Source: Arenicola marina (taxonomy: Eukaryota > Annelida > Polychaeta > Arenicolidae). From it: 64,000 nucleotides of DNA. Location: contig OZ025258.1 of assembly GCA_964019135.1 (NCBI GenBank), positions 2,604,001-2,668,000 on the forward strand, written 5' to 3'. Of the stretch, positions 60,305-64,000 are shown in pieces; the stretch's first letter is position 1; every line of letters starts with the position of its first letter. The translations under genes and the position numbers were made by a program. The notes beneath the pieces were generated by a model. The model was not told the origin of the DNA. It made no database searches and saw only the letters and a program-made list of their open reading frames with translations.

Positions 60305-63276
60305 ATGTTAGATGTGCATATCACTGAAAGTGAGGATTTCTTGAGGCAATTTGGCGATATTGAGCAGAATTCTCTGCTCAATACATTGAAGTCGAATGAT
60401 AGAAATGTAAAATATAACAATTCAGAGGTGGATTACATAAAACTATCACCCTATTACACAGAAGACCAAGTTTTATCGACTCTTTGTGAGGATCGGGATG
60501 AATTCTCTATTATGAGCTTAATTGTCGCCTCTATATCATCAAAATTTGACGAATTGAAAGTGTTAACAGATATGTTAGAAAGTAAAGGTATTGAATTATC
60601 TGCAATATGTTTACAGGAGAGTTGGCTGTCTGACGACTCTGACCTATCACTGTTTAACTTAGAGAATTATACACTTATCTCTACTGGGAAGTATTGTAGT
60701 GCTCATGGTGGACTAATTATATATTTAAACAACAAGCTTAAGTACAAAACTATTTCCCCGCATGTTCGATCTGATATATGGGAAGGGCAATTTATAGAAG
60801 TCGCGGGGCGGCACTCCACAGAGAAAAAAGTGATATTAGGAAACATTTATCGGCCTCCCCGGGATATTAATGATAATTATATTCAGTTTACAAAAGAATT
60901 ATCTTCTACCCTTCACCATCTTGAGAAAAACCCTTGCGAGGTTATCATTGCAGGCGATTATAATATAGATCTTCTCAGTCTGAATGAAAAACCAGTTTTA
61001 AGTGAGTACTTCGACACCGTTCTTTCCCGAAGCTTTTTCCCCATGATAACTCTCCCAACAAGACTGTCCAAATATAGGGGAACTTTAATTGACAATTTTC
61101 TCTGTAAACTGACTCCGAACACATTAAGTACAACTGCTGGTATACTGTTCAAAGGTCTGTCGGACCATTTGCCATATTTTATATCCTTCAATCTTAATAT
61201 TCGGCTTTCTCATAAAACACCGACCCATGTACAGGTAGAAACAAGGGACCTGAATTCCCTTCTTAACTTTAAAGCGTATCTTGCAAAGGCAGAAATTACC
61301 AGTAAAATGGAAAAAGATATGCACGCCGATCCAAACATTAACTACAAAATACTACAGGATGTACTCACAAAGGCCAAGCGTGATCTCTTGCCAAGTAGAC
61401 TAGTCAAATTTAATAAGCATAAACATAAGAAATCGGTATGGGTTACGCAGGGAATTATCAAATCTATTTCCTTAACAGACAAACTTTACAGGAGGCTAAA
61501 AGCAACGCTACCAGATTCCATGCAGTATGGAACATTGAAGACGAATTTAAAGACTTATAACATAATGCTAAAAAAGTTGATTGCACAAGCTAAAACTGAT
61601 TATTATCTTAAACGCTTTGACAAGTGCAAAAATGATATTAAAGGAACATGGAGAGAAAATCAAATGCTTACTGAATAATAAAAAGGACACGAAAGACTTT
61701 CCGGACTATTTTAATATCGAGGGCAAGCCGATGGAAAATAGACAACTGATAACAGATAACTTCAGTAGTTTCTTCCTCAATATCGGCATAACTATCTGCG
61801 GCAATTTAGATTGCGCAAACACAACACCCTACGAGTCTTATTTGAAACCTCTACCCACATTAAATAAACTATGTTTCACAGAAATTAATAAAGCCCAGAT
61901 ATTGGGGGCCATAAATGAACTAAAATCCAAATCAAGTTCAGGTCACGATGGAATTTCGGTAAAATTGCTCAAGATAGTCAAGGAAGAATTATGTGAGAGT
62001 ATTACTCTGATATTCAATCAATGCCTGACGACAGGGATCTTTCCCGACTAGTTAAAACTGGCCAAGATAATTCCAGTCTTCAAAAAAGATGATAACACAA
62101 ATATCGATAACTATCGACCAATATCTCTATTACCAGCAATTTCTAAAATCTTCAAGAAAATTGTATTTACCTTCTTGTATGATCATTTTCAGAAGAAAAA
62201 GCTCTTTAACTCTAACCAGTATGGGTTCAGAAAGAAGCACTCCACTGAACATGCTACATTAGAACTGATAGACAGAACTATACAAAAGCTTGATGAAGGT
62301 AAAATTTCTATTCATATATATCTGGATTTATCCAAAGCATTTGATACATTAAATCATAACATTTTATTAACCAAGCTTCATCACTAAGGCGTATCTGGAA
62401 CTGCACTAAATCTCATAAAAAGTTATCTAGATAATCGCAAACAGTACGTTATGATAGATAATATACGATCTGAAGAAATGCCTGTCACACGCGGGGTTCC
62501 ACAAGGCTCAATCCTAGGGCCGCTACTCTTTATAATCTATACCAATGATTTACCCCACGCCAGCGATGTTTTTAAGTTCATAGTATACGCTGATGATACT
62601 ACACTGTTTAGTACACTGGATGCATCAATAACCGGAATGAAACATAAATGATGAATTATCCAAGATAAACAATTGGTTAATGGTAAATGATCTGTGCCTA
62701 AGCATAACAAAAACTAAATATATGGTACTCTACAAGCCCCAGAAAATAAAAATTCCAGAACTATACATTGCCAGGAACAAACTAGAGTGCGTCGATACCT
62801 CTGATCTGCTAGGACTAACCATAGATAAACATTTAGCATGGCACAGCCATACAAACAAACTTGCTGCAAAATTAAGCAAAGTTGTTGGTATCCTAAAGAG
62901 GCTAGGAAACTTCCTTCCCCAACACATACTGTATACTACATATATGGCACTGTTTCAGAGTCAACTATATTACTGCATTCTGGCATGGGGATATCGAGTT
63001 GACAGGTTATTGAATCAAAAACAGGCAATTAGGATTAGAACAAAAAGTCATTATATCGCACACACGGACCCGCTATTCAAATATCTCAAAATCTTGAAAC
63101 TAAAAGTTATAAATACATCACAACGACTTAAATTTTACCACCAATTCATAAATAATAACCTACCAGCTTACTTTCTCGAACACATGACATTCCTCAAGAT
63201 AAATGACTTACATAGTCATAACACAAGACAAAACCACACATTTCATATCCCGACTATCAAACACAAATTCTGTTAA
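60305..63276 (+). pseudogene. LINE ORF2: endonuclease and reverse transcriptase, broken
   Basis: The first frame (60305-61678, 457 codons) holds an APE-type endonuclease: AICLQESWLSDD, GGLIIYLNN, ILGNIYRPPRD, VIIAGDYNIDLL, GTLIDNFLCKL and GLSDHLPYF. Reverse transcriptase follows in other frames: NYRPISLLPAISKIFKKI, NQYGFRKKHSTEHATLELID, motif A LDLSKAFDTLNHNILL, motif B TRGVPQGSILGPLLFIIYTN and YADD at about 62586-62597. A thumb and C-terminal part runs to a stop at 63274-63276. There is a frame change near 61660, an in-frame TAG at 62049, a TAA at 62385, and another frame change near 62640. The sequence style (KAFDTLNH, PQGSILGPLLF) fits L2/CR1-related clades. It cannot make a working protein. 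Confidence 0.85.
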
Positions 63277-63300
63277 CTTACCTTATGACATAGTCTCATC

Positions 63301-63774
63301 CATCACCTAAACGTCATCATCCAACGCTACATGACCCACAGTAACGTCATCGTCCAACGCTACATGACCCACAGTAACGACATGGACAACGCTACATGAC
63401 CCACAGTAACGACATGGAAAACGCTACATCACCCACAGTAACGATATGGACAACGCTACATCACCCATAGTAACGACATGGACAGCGCTACATCACCCAC
63501 AGTAACGACATTGACAACGCTACATCACCCACAGTAACAATATGAACAACGCTACATCACCCATAGTAACGATATGGACAACGCTAGATCACCCACGGTA
63601 ACGATATGGACAACGCTACATCACCCAAATTAACGACATGGACAACGCTACATCACCCACAGTAACGACATGACAATGCTACATCACCCACAGTAACGAC
63701 ATGGACAACGCTACATCACCCACAGTAATGACAAACAACGCTACATCACCCACAGTAACGACATGGACAACACT
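63301..63774. repeat. 30/32-bp minisatellite array, right part
   Basis: About 15 copies of the same unit as 54961-58090, beyond the LINE. The first copies are diverged (GTCATCATCCAACGCTACATGACCC-like), as at an array edge. Confidence 0.93.
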
Positions 63775-64000
63775 CGGTTAACTCCAGTGACAATGTTTTG
63801 TTGTATAATGTAGTTACGGCAGATTGTTCCATCCCTATACCTAGCTACAGTACGGCATAACAGCAAGTAATTAATTGCTTAATGGGACTGCTCTGAATTT
63901 CCGTCAAAAAAATGTACGTCATTCTCTTTGGAATTAACTGGAAGCTATTTGAAAGTTTCCTCCTAACACAGCTATATGTCTTTCCATAGCTTAAAATCTT
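63775..64000. other. AT-rich single-copy sequence at the window edge
   Basis: About 225 bp after the last array; no feature recognised. Confidence 0.4.

Larger units (their letters stand above)
58091..63300 (+). mobile_element. L2/CR1-like LINE copy with ORF1-like and ORF2 parts, inside the 30/32-bp array
   Basis: Two retrotransposon segments lie on the same strand in the expected order, flanked on both sides by the same minisatellite. The first (about 58091-59539) encodes an ORF1-like RRM and C-terminal domain, interrupted by a 62-bp minisatellite. The second (60305-63276) encodes endonuclease and reverse transcriptase. The 5' end appears truncated at the start of the RRM. ORF2 stops before the usual C-terminal LWN-type segment, and no poly-A or microsatellite tail is visible, so the 3' end is also incomplete. 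Grouping both parts as one insertion is inference from strand, order and shared flanks. Confidence 0.7.

Noticed and set aside
1-64000. CRISPR-like arrays
   Set aside because: All arrays are direct head-to-tail repeats without unique spacers, and the sequence is eukaryotic.

Overview
This window is animal nuclear DNA from a marine-invertebrate-like genome, most likely a mollusc or another lophotrochozoan. The assignment is an inference with modest confidence. It rests on GT-AG splice signals, several non-LTR retrotransposons of types common in aquatic invertebrates, a single-exon-style type II membrane glycosyltransferase, and an extreme load of minisatellites. No prokaryotic gene structure, rRNA, tRNA or CRISPR array was seen.

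Roughly 70% of the 64 kb is tandem repeat, in twelve different families laid almost end to end. In order the unit lengths are 44 bp (1-863), 36 bp (1427-7226), about 53 bp with a (CT)n tract (7481-12772), about 56 bp (12773-14283), 34 bp (21062-22217), 14 bp (22218-22548), 17 bp (22823-25654), 30 bp (25655-28346), 24 bp (31421-32534), 55 bp (32535-33190 and 36203-54744), 30/32 bp (54961-58090 and 63301-63774) and 62 bp (about 58207-59255). Nearly all long open frames in these arrays are by-products of repeats without stop codons and are not annotated as genes.

The one convincing host gene is on the minus strand at 28472-29407. It encodes a 311-residue DXD glycosyltransferase of the Gly_transf_sug / GT32-like group, with a splice acceptor just upstream of its start codon. 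Immediately upstream sits a 1,135-bp non-autonomous DNA transposon (29610-30744) with 236-bp near-identical terminal inverted repeats and a 9-bp target duplication, probably in the gene's 5' intron.

Other mobile elements are an L1/Tx1-like LINE remnant (minus, 14739-16935), a 928-bp TA-flanked mariner-like MITE (17802-18729), a CCHC-NADAR ORF1-like remnant (minus, 19306-20758), a well-preserved 5'-truncated CR1/Jockey-group LINE inserted in the 55-bp satellite (minus, 33191-36202), and an L2/CR1-like LINE with ORF1-like and ORF2 parts inside the 30/32-bp array (plus, about 58091-63300). The most striking observation is that the 62-bp minisatellite of the last element is an in-place amplification of its own ORF1 codons, so part of a retrotransposon gene has become a tandem array.

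The genes do not form a pathway. The window is a satellite-rich locus in which one host gene survives among transposon insertions and repeat expansions.
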